64,000 bases of DNA, from assembly GCF_004217555.1 (NCBI RefSeq), contig NZ_SHKW01000001.1, forward strand, positions 2,418,001-2,482,000. The letters run 5' to 3'. The notes beneath the pieces are model-generated. The model was not told the origin of the DNA, made no database searches, and saw only the letters and a list, made by a program, of their open reading frames with translations. Both the position numbers and the translations under genes were made by a program. Source of the stretch: Edaphobacter modestus. GTDB taxonomy: Bacteria > Acidobacteriota > Terriglobia > Terriglobales > Acidobacteriaceae. Positions 51,396-59,901 of the stretch are shown piece by piece (positions within the stretch are counted from its first letter, which is position 1; every line of letters starts with the position of its first letter).

Positions 51396-52286
51396 TCAGA
51401 GGCGGCCGTTGCATTTCTCTGCAGCGAGTTCGATGAATGAGCGCACGATCAGTGAGCTGTTCCCGGCTCTTGTAGCGATTGCAATCTCCGATACAGGAAC
51501 CGATCCCGCTAGTGGTTTCATGATGATGTTCTTCGATTGTGCAAGGACTACTGATTTCGGCAAGATAGCAACGCCGGCGCCGGCTGCAATCAGCGCAACC
51601 GCGGTATACATCTCGCCGGTCTCTTGCACGATATTTGGACTGAAACCCTCCTTCAGGCACATCTGAATGACAGAGTCAAAGAAGCCGGGAGCCCAGCGCC
51701 GGCCGTATGCAACAAACCTTTCATTCCGCAAATGTGCGATGTGAACTTGTTTGTCTCGAGAGCGAGGATGGCCCTTCGGAAGGACGAGAAGGAAGGGCTC
51801 ACGATGGATGACGGTTGTGCGTAATTGCTCATTCGAGAGAGGGAGTCGCAGAAAACCTATATCAAGGGTCTTGCTGATGAGTTTCTTTACTTGACTCACT
51901 GTGCGGAGATTCATTAGGTCGAGGGTGACATCGGGATGCTGCTTCCTGAACGCGACGACGATGCCCGGCACTATTTCCAGAGCAGCGGATGATACGAAGC
52001 CGATGCGCAATCTGCCGATTTCACCGCGCGCGGCCTTCTGGGCGCGATCTGCAGCTTGGCGTGCTCGCGACAGTGTGGCGCGCGCTTCGGTGAGGAAGAC
52101 CTTGCCCGCGTCTGTGAGTTTGACGGAGCGACGGTTTCTCACGAGCAATTGGACCCCGAGTTCTTCTTCAAGTCTTTGAATCTGACCGGTGAGCGCAGGT
52201 TGAGATAGATATAGCCCGTCTGCAGCCCGCACGAAACTTAGCTGCTCTGCCACAGCGATAAAAGAGGTCAAGTGTTTCAATTCCAT
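51396..52286 (-). CDS. LysR family transcriptional regulator
   Basis: 296 residues from ATG 52286. N-terminal winged helix-turn-helix ('LTSFIAVAEQLSFVRAADGLYLSQPALTGQIQRLEEELGVQLLVRN', shortened) and a C-terminal periplasmic-binding-type effector domain ('GRLRIGFVSSAALEIVPGIV', 'DIGFLRLPLSNEQLRT'). It resembles regulators of aromatic or organic-acid catabolism such as BenM/CatM-like. The gene points towards and is 217 bases upstream of the oxalate decarboxylase, so it probably controls oxdC-tauE-DUF1634; the effector may be oxalate or a related acid. Confidence 0.93.
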   Translation of the reverse strand: MELKHLTSFIAVAEQLSFVRAADGLYLSQPALTGQIQRLEEELGVQLLVRNRRSVKLTDAGKVFLTEARATLSRARQAADRAQKAARGEIGRLRIGFVSSAALEIVPGIVVAFRKQHPDVTLDLMNLRTVSQVKKLISKTLDIGFLRLPLSNEQLRTTVIHREPFLLVLPKGHPRSRDKQVHIAHLRNERFVAYGRRWAPGFFDSVIQMCLKEGFSPNIVQETGEMYTAVALIAAGAGVAILPKSVVLAQSKNIIMKPLAGSVPVSEIAIATRAGNSSLIVRSFIELAAEKCNGRL

Positions 52287-52848
52287 GGAATAGCCTCGAA
52301 ATGCGTGTGTTCAGCTATCATGTGCTCCTGGATGACCGCATGACAACTTGGATCCGGTCAAATTGTTGCCAGCTCAGAACATAGGAGACTGGCATGAGAG
52401 GGAGTATGGCGGCTCTCAGGTGGACCAGGCCAACCTCTGAAAGTAGCGGAGATGGCGCGGGCAGGAAGTCTCTGAATAAACTTGATCCTGTCGTCCATCC
52501 GAAGGTTTCTTTCTAGCCTCGGAAAGGCCCTGTCGCCCGCTCGGGGATGACAACAGTGCGGGCCCGGGGTTCCGATCCATCTCATCAAGCGAGGCACGGA
52601 CATCCCAAAGTCGGGAATTTTCGACATGGGAAGAACTACGTGATCTATGGAAGAATTCGGTCCATCGCCGATTTTGAATTACGCCTAATCGTGCGCTGCC
52701 GAACGTCAATCCGTTCAAAGTCAACCCCTTGGACCAATCTTTGCGGAGATCCCTGGTTTGGCCCTGCCCTTGCGTGGTATCTGGGAACCTCGTGACCGCG
52801 TCGCCGTCGTGCGGATGTGGAAGTGTGGGAACCGAAGGAGGATTATTC
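52287..52848. other. Intergenic region upstream of lysR and the secreted protein at 52.85 kb
   Basis: 562 bases between divergent genes. No gene, known RNA or repeat was recognised; a frame open from 52729 adds a low-quality N-terminus to the next gene and is rejected. Both promoters should lie here. Confidence 0.45.
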
Positions 52849-53676
52849 ATGAAAACAGGCACAACAATTGTGACGGCTCTATTCGCCATGGCAAGCTTCC
52901 CCCTCTTGGCGCAGCAGGCCCCCCCGGCCAACCAGCCGGACAGCCCCGCCACCCAGCAGAATCCTCCGGCAACGGAGTCAGCGTCGCCAAATAGTCCGAC
53001 CGCCAGCCCGGAAACATCCGCCATACAGATGAGTCCAATCAACGGCGAACTTGTGGGGAAACTCGACTCAAAGACCGCCAAGAATGGCGATAGCGTGGTG
53101 GTTCAGACCAAGGCGTCGGTAAAGACTGCCGACGGAACCGAGATTCCCAAGGGGTCGAAGCTGGTGGGCCATGTGCTCGCCGCGCAGCCGAGCGGGGCGG
53201 GAGAGAATTCTCAGTTGGTGCTCCAGTTTGATCACCTTGAATTGAAGGGCGGTCAGAACATGCCGGTCCATTCGCAAATTCAGTCGATCACTCCAGCGGG
53301 CGGCGCGGCATCGACCAGCGGGTCCGGCGCCATGAGCGGACCTTCGGCGGGCGCCCCTTCTAACCCAAGCATGAGTGGGGCCACTGGCGGTAGCAGAGCG
53401 AGTGGCGCACCGCAAGGTGCGGGCACCTCCTCCGGGGCAGCTCAAACAGGAAACGGTGCCCCAGCGCCGGGGACCATCGTAGCCACAACCGGCAAGATAG
53501 CCATCCGCACCACGTCGGTTCCCGGTGTGCTGCTGGCGAACAACGCGCCGGGGCAACAAGATCCCAGGATGGCTCAGGCTTCCAGCATCCTGCTCGGTGC
53601 GAAACAAGATATCCAGTTGGACGGCGGTACGCAGATGGTGCTTGGCGTCTCTGCCGCGGGCGGGGGAACGCAGTGA
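52849..53676 (+). CDS. Secreted Gly/Ser/Ala/Pro-rich hypothetical protein
   Basis: 275 residues from ATG 52849, with AAGGAGG ahead. A signal peptide ('TALFAMASFPLLAQQ') leads to a disordered Pro/Ala/Ser stretch (about 25-65), then a folded piece 'GELVGKLDSKTAKNGDSVVVQTKASVKTADGTEIPKGSKLVGHV' (in parts; reminiscent of the C-terminal domain of TrbI/VirB10-type or of beta-sandwich stress proteins), a low-complexity Gly/Ser/Ala run (about 150-210), and a C-terminal 'GKIAIRTTSVPGVLLANN' strand region. No named function. A strong terminator lies 180 bases downstream. Confidence 0.72.
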   Translation: MKTGTTIVTALFAMASFPLLAQQAPPANQPDSPATQQNPPATESASPNSPTASPETSAIQMSPINGELVGKLDSKTAKNGDSVVVQTKASVKTADGTEIPKGSKLVGHVLAAQPSGAGENSQLVLQFDHLELKGGQNMPVHSQIQSITPAGGAASTSGSGAMSGPSAGAPSNPSMSGATGGSRASGAPQGAGTSSGAAQTGNGAPAPGTIVATTGKIAIRTTSVPGVLLANNAPGQQDPRMAQASSILLGAKQDIQLDGGTQMVLGVSAAGGGTQ

Positions 53677-53855
53677 TCGGGATTTGGTTGCGGCAATGGG
53701 CATTTTTTGCCGTTGCCTGAGACTGAATGGGGAGAAACCTGGCGAGACGGATTGCGCTCGATGAGCCTAGAGTCGGAGTCTGCTTCCACTCTTGGCGTTT
53801 GTTCGAACGAACCACATCTCGGAAGGCGAATAGTGGAACTCCAACATAACACCTG

Positions 53856-53892
53856 ACCACCAGCGGTTACTTCATAAACCGCTGGTGGTTTT
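53856..53892 (+). terminator. Rho-independent terminator, rightward
   Basis: ACCACCAGCGGTT pairs perfectly with AACCGCTGGTGGT (13 bp, 8-base loop), followed by TTTTCG. It ends transcripts from the secreted-protein gene at 52849-53676. Confidence 0.88.
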
Positions 53893-53931
53893 CGCTGACG
53901 CTTATCGTGTCCCACTGGGAGGTGAAGATTG

Positions 53932-53961
53932 GAAAGACCGCGCTGGTGGGCGCGGTCTTTC
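53932..53961 (-). terminator. Hairpin terminator, leftward, after the TonB receptor
   Basis: GAAAGACCGCG and CGCGGTCTTTC form a perfect 11-bp stem with an 8-base loop, 10 bases past the receptor's stop on the minus strand. The T run (CCAATCTTC) is weak, but position and stem fit a terminator. Confidence 0.7.
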
Positions 53962-53970
53962 GTTGTGGTG

Positions 53971-56900
53971 TCAGAACGTGAATCGGAGCGACAACTGCGC
54001 CTGCAAGGGATCACCGACGCCCAGGCGAAGAAATCCATTGAAATCGAATAGCGCAGGAGCCGTCAACGGATTGACGTTATTCGCATTGTTGAACGCGTTG
54101 AAGAGCTCCGCTTTGGGAATAAGTTCGAACCGGTCGTGGAAGCGAAATGGGCGCGCGATTCCAAGATCCAAAGAGAAATACTCGTTATTCTTCCGCAGAT
54201 GGTTGCGACCGCAATCGATCCCGTTCACGAAGCGGGTAATCGAGTTATTCGGGCTACACGGCGCACCGGTCCCAGTGCCGTTCACATTATCCGTAATAGG
54301 TTGTGCCGAGTGAGCCTGCATTCGAATATTTCCCGTAAACCCCCAGGGAAGGCCATCACTCACCAGGTAGAAGTTGAACTTGTGCCGTTCGTCGCGATCC
54401 GAGTTCGAATACTCGGCCGCCAGGTTGTAGAGGTTCCCGTAACGGAAGGTAAACGGATCGCGCTCGTTCGAATCATCGTCTTTGTCAACGGAGTACACAT
54501 AGTTTCCATCGAACAAGAAGTGATGTGTCATCCGCTTCTTGAAACCTACAGTGAAGCCCCTGTAGAGAGACTTTGCATTGCTGATTGTGTTCGTAACTGC
54601 GCCAAGATCAGGAAAGGGTACAGGCCCGGTATAACTCACTGTGTCTGCGTTCTGAGGAATCACTGCCGTTGGTCCAACATTGGGATTGAGAAAACGCGTC
54701 AGATAAACGCCCTTGGAAAGCGTGAAATCGAGATAGCCCACAAACTCGCTAAACAGTTGCTGCTGGTAGCCCACATTGGTCGTGTAGATGCGCGGGTTCG
54801 AATAGTTCCGGTCGAAGACGGTCACGCCAATTCCCGGAGGAAACCCGGTCTGCGGGGGCAGCGGCAGGATGTTGGGATAGGTCGGATTAACGCCGGCGAA
54901 CTGGGTGATCTGCTGGTTCTGCACTCCATTCGTCGTTATCGCCCCCACCTGCGTCAGCATGTTCTGCCTGGCATTGAAGATTCCCCAACTCGCGCGAAGT
55001 ACAGAGGTGCCATTGCCAGTTAAATCCCAGGCAAACCCCACCCTGGGCTGAAACAGCTTTGTCTGATTTCGAAGGTAGCCGTCGGAAGGAAATGCGGGGT
55101 TGTTCAGATACTTCCCATAGGCTGTCAGCGCCGGCGGCGTCACCGGGTCCGGGAACAGCTGTGACTCCCATCGCAAACCGTAGTTCAACGTAAATCGTTG
55201 AGTGAGCTTCCATGTATCCTGCGCAAACAACGAGTACTCATCGTTCACAATATTCGAGTAACCGGCCTGCTCGTTGGTCTCGCCCGCCTTCGTCGGCCCG
55301 TTCTGCAGATACAGCAACAACGGACTACTGCCTGTCGCCGTCCCACAACCCACAGCAGTGCTGCTGAACGTGCCATTCGAGCACGAAATCGTGCTCGGTC
55401 CATACCCATTGCCAAATGACGCCGGCGATGCATAATGCAGAAATCCGGTTACACTCCCGAAGATATAGCGGCCGTTGAAAAACCCAGGAAAGACCTGCAC
55501 ATTCCTGCTATGCATATACTCGCCGCCAGCTTTTATAGTGTGTCGCCCTTGTACAAGCGTAAAGTTGTCCTTCACGTCGGAGCGCGTGAATACTTCGGAA
55601 GCATCTGCTCCTAGAAAAAACGGTTGCCCAAAGCGGAAAGAGGGAGCAAATCCTATCCCCGTATCTCCCACGGCTGTGGGGTCGATCGGGAAGCGCGGTC
55701 GAGGCTCTCTGGCATACGTATAGTGAGCTTCGTTCAATCTCTCCGCCGAGATCGTAGCAATCCAGTTATAGTTGACGGTCTGAATCTTCGATGGCCCTTC
55801 AATCCCATTCGCGGAATTTCCATAGGTAGCGACGTCGAAGGTCTGGTTTGGGTTTCGCGACCGGTCGAAGGTATAAGAGCTGTACATCAAATTCTTCGCA
55901 TTCACGTTGTAGTCTACCCGCCCAAACACCGAGACGTTGTTGATCTTGCGATCTACCGGCAACCCTTCCTCCTGGTTGAAGTTTGTCCTATAGAAATTCA
56001 GCAGTGTCTGACGCTGGCAGTCTCCGCTCGCATCGATCTGTGCATCTGTAATATTGCTGCGAAACACCGGGTTCGTCACACTGCACGGCGTCCCTATGAC
56101 CGCGCTCAAATTCGATCGCGTGAGGTTCTCGCGGATGCCTTCGCTCGCTGCAAAGAAGAACAGCTTATTCTTCACAATCGCACCGCCGATGCTGCCCCCG
56201 AACTGCTCTCGGCTAAAGTCCTGCAACGGCATGCCATTGGAGGTGTCCGCAGACAATGCCTGCAGTCGCTGATACTCAAACAAGCTTCCATGCAGACTGT
56301 TTGTCCCCGACTTCGTGATCACGTTCACAACGCCGCCTGCGGTACGGCCGAACTCTGCATTTGCACCACTCGCGACAACCTGAAACTCTTTAACGGCTTC
56401 AAGAGTGATGTCGATAGCCGCGCGCTGGCCGCCCATCTGCTCGCCAAAGAATCCGTTGTTATAGTCGCCGCCATCCAGGCTGATGTTATTGAAAATGCCA
56501 CGTTGACCGTTGATGTTGATCTCATCTCCATCCGGTCCCTGCGAGATGCTTACGCCCGGCGTCAGCGTCAGCATGTCTTCAAACTTACGACCCAGAACCG
56601 GCGTTGTCGCGATCGTTATCTCATTCAGTGTCGAAGACGAGGAGACCGTCGTTGTCTCCAACTGCGGCACAGAATTCACAACGATCGTCTCCGCCACCGA
56701 AGAGATCGTCAGCGCGACCTTCAGTGAGATCGCCTGGCCGACCGTGAGCACAATGTTCTTCTGCACCGTTGTGGCATAACCCGGCTTGGTTGCCGTAAGT
56801 TCATAGTTGCCCGTTTGCATCGATAGAAACGAAAAACTGCCGTTGCCGTCCGACTTGGTAGTGCGGGTTGCATTTGTATCCAGGCTCTTTACTTCAATCG

Positions 56901-57048
56901 ACGCGTCAGGAACCACTCCCCCGGATCGATCCGACACCTCTCCCTGAATCGTTCCTGTTGTGCTTTGCACCTGCGCCCACCCGCCCAGAGGTGACATCAT
57001 CGCCATGCCTGCCGCCAAACAGCATATGTAACCCATTGTTTTGCGCAT
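53971..57048 (-). CDS. Oar-type TonB-dependent receptor
   Basis: 1025-residue outer-membrane receptor from ATG 57048. Signal peptide to about residue 26 ('GMAMMSPLGGWAQ'), then a carboxypeptidase-regulatory domain ('TIQGEVSDRSGGVVPDASIEVKS', in parts) with 'GNGSFSFLSMQTGNYELT', a plug region ('TTPVLGRKFEDMLTLTPGVS', 'FGRTAGGVVNVITKSGTNSLHG', split) and a large barrel ending 'LSLRFTF'. Such receptors in acidobacteria are linked to uptake of complex carbohydrates or to export functions. No partner enzyme is adjacent, so the substrate is open. Confidence 0.93.
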   Translation of the reverse strand: MRKTMGYICCLAAGMAMMSPLGGWAQVQSTTGTIQGEVSDRSGGVVPDASIEVKSLDTNATRTTKSDGNGSFSFLSMQTGNYELTATKPGYATTVQKNIVLTVGQAISLKVALTISSVAETIVVNSVPQLETTTVSSSSTLNEITIATTPVLGRKFEDMLTLTPGVSISQGPDGDEININGQRGIFNNISLDGGDYNNGFFGEQMGGQRAAIDITLEAVKEFQVVASGANAEFGRTAGGVVNVITKSGTNSLHGSLFEYQRLQALSADTSNGMPLQDFSREQFGGSIGGAIVKNKLFFFAASEGIRENLTRSNLSAVIGTPCSVTNPVFRSNITDAQIDASGDCQRQTLLNFYRTNFNQEEGLPVDRKINNVSVFGRVDYNVNAKNLMYSSYTFDRSRNPNQTFDVATYGNSANGIEGPSKIQTVNYNWIATISAERLNEAHYTYAREPRPRFPIDPTAVGDTGIGFAPSFRFGQPFFLGADASEVFTRSDVKDNFTLVQGRHTIKAGGEYMHSRNVQVFPGFFNGRYIFGSVTGFLHYASPASFGNGYGPSTISCSNGTFSSTAVGCGTATGSSPLLLYLQNGPTKAGETNEQAGYSNIVNDEYSLFAQDTWKLTQRFTLNYGLRWESQLFPDPVTPPALTAYGKYLNNPAFPSDGYLRNQTKLFQPRVGFAWDLTGNGTSVLRASWGIFNARQNMLTQVGAITTNGVQNQQITQFAGVNPTYPNILPLPPQTGFPPGIGVTVFDRNYSNPRIYTTNVGYQQQLFSEFVGYLDFTLSKGVYLTRFLNPNVGPTAVIPQNADTVSYTGPVPFPDLGAVTNTISNAKSLYRGFTVGFKKRMTHHFLFDGNYVYSVDKDDDSNERDPFTFRYGNLYNLAAEYSNSDRDERHKFNFYLVSDGLPWGFTGNIRMQAHSAQPITDNVNGTGTGAPCSPNNSITRFVNGIDCGRNHLRKNNEYFSLDLGIARPFRFHDRFELIPKAELFNAFNNANNVNPLTAPALFDFNGFLRLGVGDPLQAQLSLRFTF

Positions 57049-57535
57049 CTCACTACCTCCAAAGAAAAACAGTGCGTAAAACTTGCCCGATAAGCAAGAG
57101 ACCGTTCTACCGTAGGTATCGAAAAGGCCCTGATTGAGACTCGTTTGTCTTTCTTCTATTTGCCGTCGAACTATGCAATCGGTCGGCCGGTCGCTTGCTC
57201 CGGGCCCAACTCACGCAACAAGGTGCGCGCTCAATCCGTGCAATTACGGTAAGACGCCAGACCCAGGGCTACAGCGGATACTGCGTCGCTCAGTATTGCA
57301 TCAGTTACAACGTTTCTGGCGAAATAATGAAGTGAACCATACCATGAATTCTCAGCCGTTGCGAAGTATATTTACTTCGCGGGCTGCAGTTTCAATCATA
57401 AGGACAGCCTGAGCAAGCCGAAGGATATCGGAAGTGCCGTGCTTGTAGTACGGCTTTAGCCGCTGAGGTACAGCTTTCCGCGTCGAGAACCACCGACGCC
57501 TGCAGGCCATAAAGCAAAACTAACCCAAGCCTCAT
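57049..57535. other. Upstream region of the TonB receptor with a perfect palindrome
   Basis: No supported gene in 487 bases. At 57361-57380 lies GCGAAGTATATTTACTTCGC, a perfect 8-bp-arm inverted repeat around TATT, which could be an operator or part of the neighbouring scar. The receptor's promoter should be near 57060-57120. Confidence 0.5.
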
Positions 57536-57741
57536 GCCCTTCCCCACCTCCGCGAACTCGACGGCATGAGGGGTATCGCGGCCCTGCTCGTCTTCTTCCA
57601 CCACCTCTGCTCTTCCACCATCTATACGGACAACTGGAGCCGAGGCATCCTCGCCCTCCGCAGAATCTTCGTATACGGAACCGCCGGTGTCGACGTCTTC
57701 TCCGTCCTCTCCGGCTTCCTCATCACACGTCATACGGGCGT
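57536..57741 (+). pseudogene. Acyltransferase 3 (OafA/YrhL-like) N-terminal fragment
   Basis: The frame gives 'LRELDGMRGIAALLVFFHHL' and, 40 residues on, 'GVDVFSVLSGFLIT', the two hallmark segments of membrane acyltransferase 3 enzymes (helices 1 and 2-3). The sequence then switches directly to an unrelated transglycosylase fragment, so only the first ~70 residues remain of some 350-400. Confidence 0.75.
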
Positions 57742-58130
57742 GACACGGGCGATCTGGATGTGATGGTGAAGAGGCGCAACATCCGTGCACTACTCATACT
57801 CAGCCCATCAGCTTCTTCTACGACAAAGGTCAAACCAGAGGCGTGATGTACAAAGCACTGGAGGAGTTCTAGAAATTCGTCAACATGAAGCTGCAGAAAA
57901 GCAAGCCGGGCTTAACCGTCACATTTATTCCTATGCGAATCGACCAGATTGAGGCGGCCTTGACAGGAGGAGTAGGCGACATTATCGCCTACGAAGTCAT
58001 CATCACACCCGACCGCGAAAAGCGAGTTGCCTTTCAGGAGACCGTTACCAACGTTGCCAATATTTATAAGTACTACGTCGCTTACAAGCTGGCACTGGAG
58101 CAGTCGCGGATCCGGCAAAAGCAGAAGGTT
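57742..58130 (+). pseudogene. MltF-like lytic transglycosylase remnant, internally deleted
   Basis: Pieces of a periplasmic-binding/transglycosylase protein in order but broken: 'TGDLDVMVKRRNIRALL' (57742-57786), a frameshift near 57800, 'PISFFYDKGQTRGVMYKALEEF', an in-frame TAG (57870-57872), 'KFVNMKLQKSKPGLTVTFIP' and 'GDIIAYEVIITPDREKRVAFQE', then a jump from the binding domain to the C-terminal tail 'NIYKYYVAYKLALEQ'. The whole transglycosylase domain is missing. Clearly a dead gene. Confidence 0.75.
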
Positions 58131-58402
58131 TACTGGCAAATTAAGGATGTAAGCGTGAAGAAGTCTGTTTCGAAGCTCGCAGGTGCCTCTGTTCTGGTTT
58201 TCGACCGCTTACGGCTGGCACGCCACCAACATTGAAGTAGGTCGTTACCGAGCGGGCGGTATCGCGGAAGCGATCCGCGGTTATACCCAGCTACCTGGTT
58301 ATAACTCCTTAGGAGAACACATACATTCTGACAATGGGTATGGCTCGCCAAAATTGGATCCAGGCTCAATTTACGTGGCATCTTCTCTGATACAACCCAT
58401 GT

Positions 58403-58640
58403 ATGCTTCGTATGCTGAGACTGTTCATCGGCTTGATCGCTTGTAGTTTGTGTTCCCGCTGGGAATTACTGCTGGAAATTCTGGCTTTGCGGCAACAACT
58501 CAATGTCTTCAAGGCAGGACACTCCCGGCCAAGGCTCACCGCTCCGGACAGAGTCTTTTGGGTGACGTTGCGCCGGTTCTTGCCGGGTGGAAGCGCGCGC
58601 TGGTCATTGTCCAACCGGAGACAGTTCGGTGGCCTCCATC
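58403..58640 (+). mobile_element. Transposase (integrase-core type) N-terminal remnant
   Basis: 'SRWELLLEILALRQQLNVFK' and 'PRLTAPDRVFWVTLRRFLPG' are the start of an rve-type transposase often seen in acidobacteria. A frameshift near 58588 moves the match to the next frame ('AGWKRALVIVQPETV'), after which it ends at about 58630 ('RW'), where full elements continue with the integrase core. No inverted repeats were recognised. A relic of an insertion sequence. Confidence 0.78.
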
Positions 58641-58844
58641 ACCGCTATGATTTGACCGCCTAACTCTGTGTTCTGGTATTCCCGCAAAAAAATGACGACA
58701 AATGAAGATAGAGGTGCCAGCTTGCCGATCGCGAGACATGCCGTAACGCTTTCGTTGTCATGCGTGGCCGTCAACAGCCGACTTTCCACCCGGATGGCAT
58801 TTCGGCGAACCACACCCATTCCAGTTCGATCCCGACAGCCAGAA

Positions 58845-59687
58845 TCAGGGGCACTTCTTTCTGGTGGCCGCCTTCTTCTGCTTCTTCCTCTTTAGGATCG
58901 GCTTCTTCGTCTGCATCACCGTCTCGTGCAGCCACACTTCCTGCTGCTTGGTCTGCTCACTCATCAGCAGCGCCGTCGCATCCAGGATGTGGTCCTGCAT
59001 CAGCGCTGCGGCCTCATCTCCCTTACGCTGCTCAATCGCGCGCATGATCGGCTTGTGGAACGAAAGCGTGTGTTCAAGTTCCACCAACTGCGACGTCACC
59101 AGAATCATCTTCGCCATGGCACGATGAATCGTCTGGAACAAACTGCTCGCCGTGCGGTTCTTCGATGCCTGGAAGATCGCCCGATGAAACAACAAGTCCG
59201 AGGACACAAGTTTCAGACGATCTTGCGAGCTCGACTCCAAATCCTTGACCGACTTGCGCAGCAGCGCAATATCGTCCGCGGTAGCGCGCTGCGCCGCCAG
59301 CCGCGCCAGTCCCGGTTCCATTAACAGCCGCAACTCCGTCAACTCCTGCACCGAGGTGTCGTCCAGCAGAAACAGAAACTCCATCGGCACCGAGAGCACC
59401 GCCGAGGTGTCCGTGTTCAGATAGCTGCCGTCACCCACCTTCTGCGTGATGATGCCCATGATCTCGAGCACCTTCAACGCCTGCCGCAGCGACGATCGCG
59501 CCACGTTGAAGTGCGCCGCCAGATCGCGCTCCGACGGCAGACGCGTTCCCTGCGTCAGCACGCCCTCGCGCAGCATATCCTGAAAGCGCAGGATCAGCAG
59601 TTGCGTCACATTGTCCTTGCCGTTCCCCCCCGGCGAAGCGAGCGTGTCTTCCGTGTCTCTCAAGACGACCTTTTGCATGCGACGCAT
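58845..59687 (-). CDS. GntR family regulator, FadR subfamily (FCD domain)
   Basis: 280 residues from ATG 59687, with GAGGAA nine bases ahead; ATG 59753 and 59678 are alternatives. N-terminal winged helix ('LREGVLTQGTRLPSERDLAAHFNVARSSLRQALKVLEIMGII', in parts), then an FCD ligand-binding domain of helices ('LTELRLLMEPGLARLAAQRAT', 'SDLLFHRAIFQAS', 'SFHKPIMRAIEQRKGDEAAALMQDHI') with the D...H...H metal-type pattern. The C-terminus is Lys-rich ('KKPILKRKKQKKAATRKK'). It is divergent from the receptor gene and likely represses it, and itself, through the operator at 59831. Confidence 0.93.
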   Translation of the reverse strand: MRRMQKVVLRDTEDTLASPGGNGKDNVTQLLILRFQDMLREGVLTQGTRLPSERDLAAHFNVARSSLRQALKVLEIMGIITQKVGDGSYLNTDTSAVLSVPMEFLFLLDDTSVQELTELRLLMEPGLARLAAQRATADDIALLRKSVKDLESSSQDRLKLVSSDLLFHRAIFQASKNRTASSLFQTIHRAMAKMILVTSQLVELEHTLSFHKPIMRAIEQRKGDEAAALMQDHILDATALLMSEQTKQQEVWLHETVMQTKKPILKRKKQKKAATRKKCP

Positions 59688-59814
59688 ACACGCATATTCC
59701 TCGAGCCGCTCCCGTTCGTCAATCGCTATCCCTCGGTAACGCAGGCCACTCATAAGTTTGCAACCGTCACAAGTCGCAACCGTGACCGATCGAACGATCG
59801 ATCGAAAGAAAGCC

Positions 59815-59845
59815 TTGACAGCATTTTCTCAAAGGTAGTACCTTT
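59815..59845 (+). promoter_or_regulatory. Promoter and GntR-like operator upstream of the receptor gene
   Basis: A -35 box TTGACA (59815-59820) is followed by AAAGGTAGTACCTTT (59831-59845), a perfect palindrome with 7-base arms and one central G. Its core GGTAGTACC fits the GTA-N-TAC form of FadR-subfamily operators. It would overlap the -10 region, so binding would block initiation. The -10 itself is weak (near TAGTAC). Confidence 0.7.
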
Positions 59846-59901
59846 CGCGGCAATTCAGAAACTCCTGTTTTCCCAGGGCGAAATCTTCGGAGGCCGCACG
59901 T

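Noticed and set aside
57392-57790. A 132-codon minus-strand frame in the scar region
   Set aside because: The plus strand shows clear acyltransferase and transglycosylase fragments here, so the minus frame is a shadow.
58604-58819. A 71-codon minus-strand frame between the transposase remnant and the GntR gene
   Set aside because: No recognised domain or ribosome site; the region is decayed DNA.
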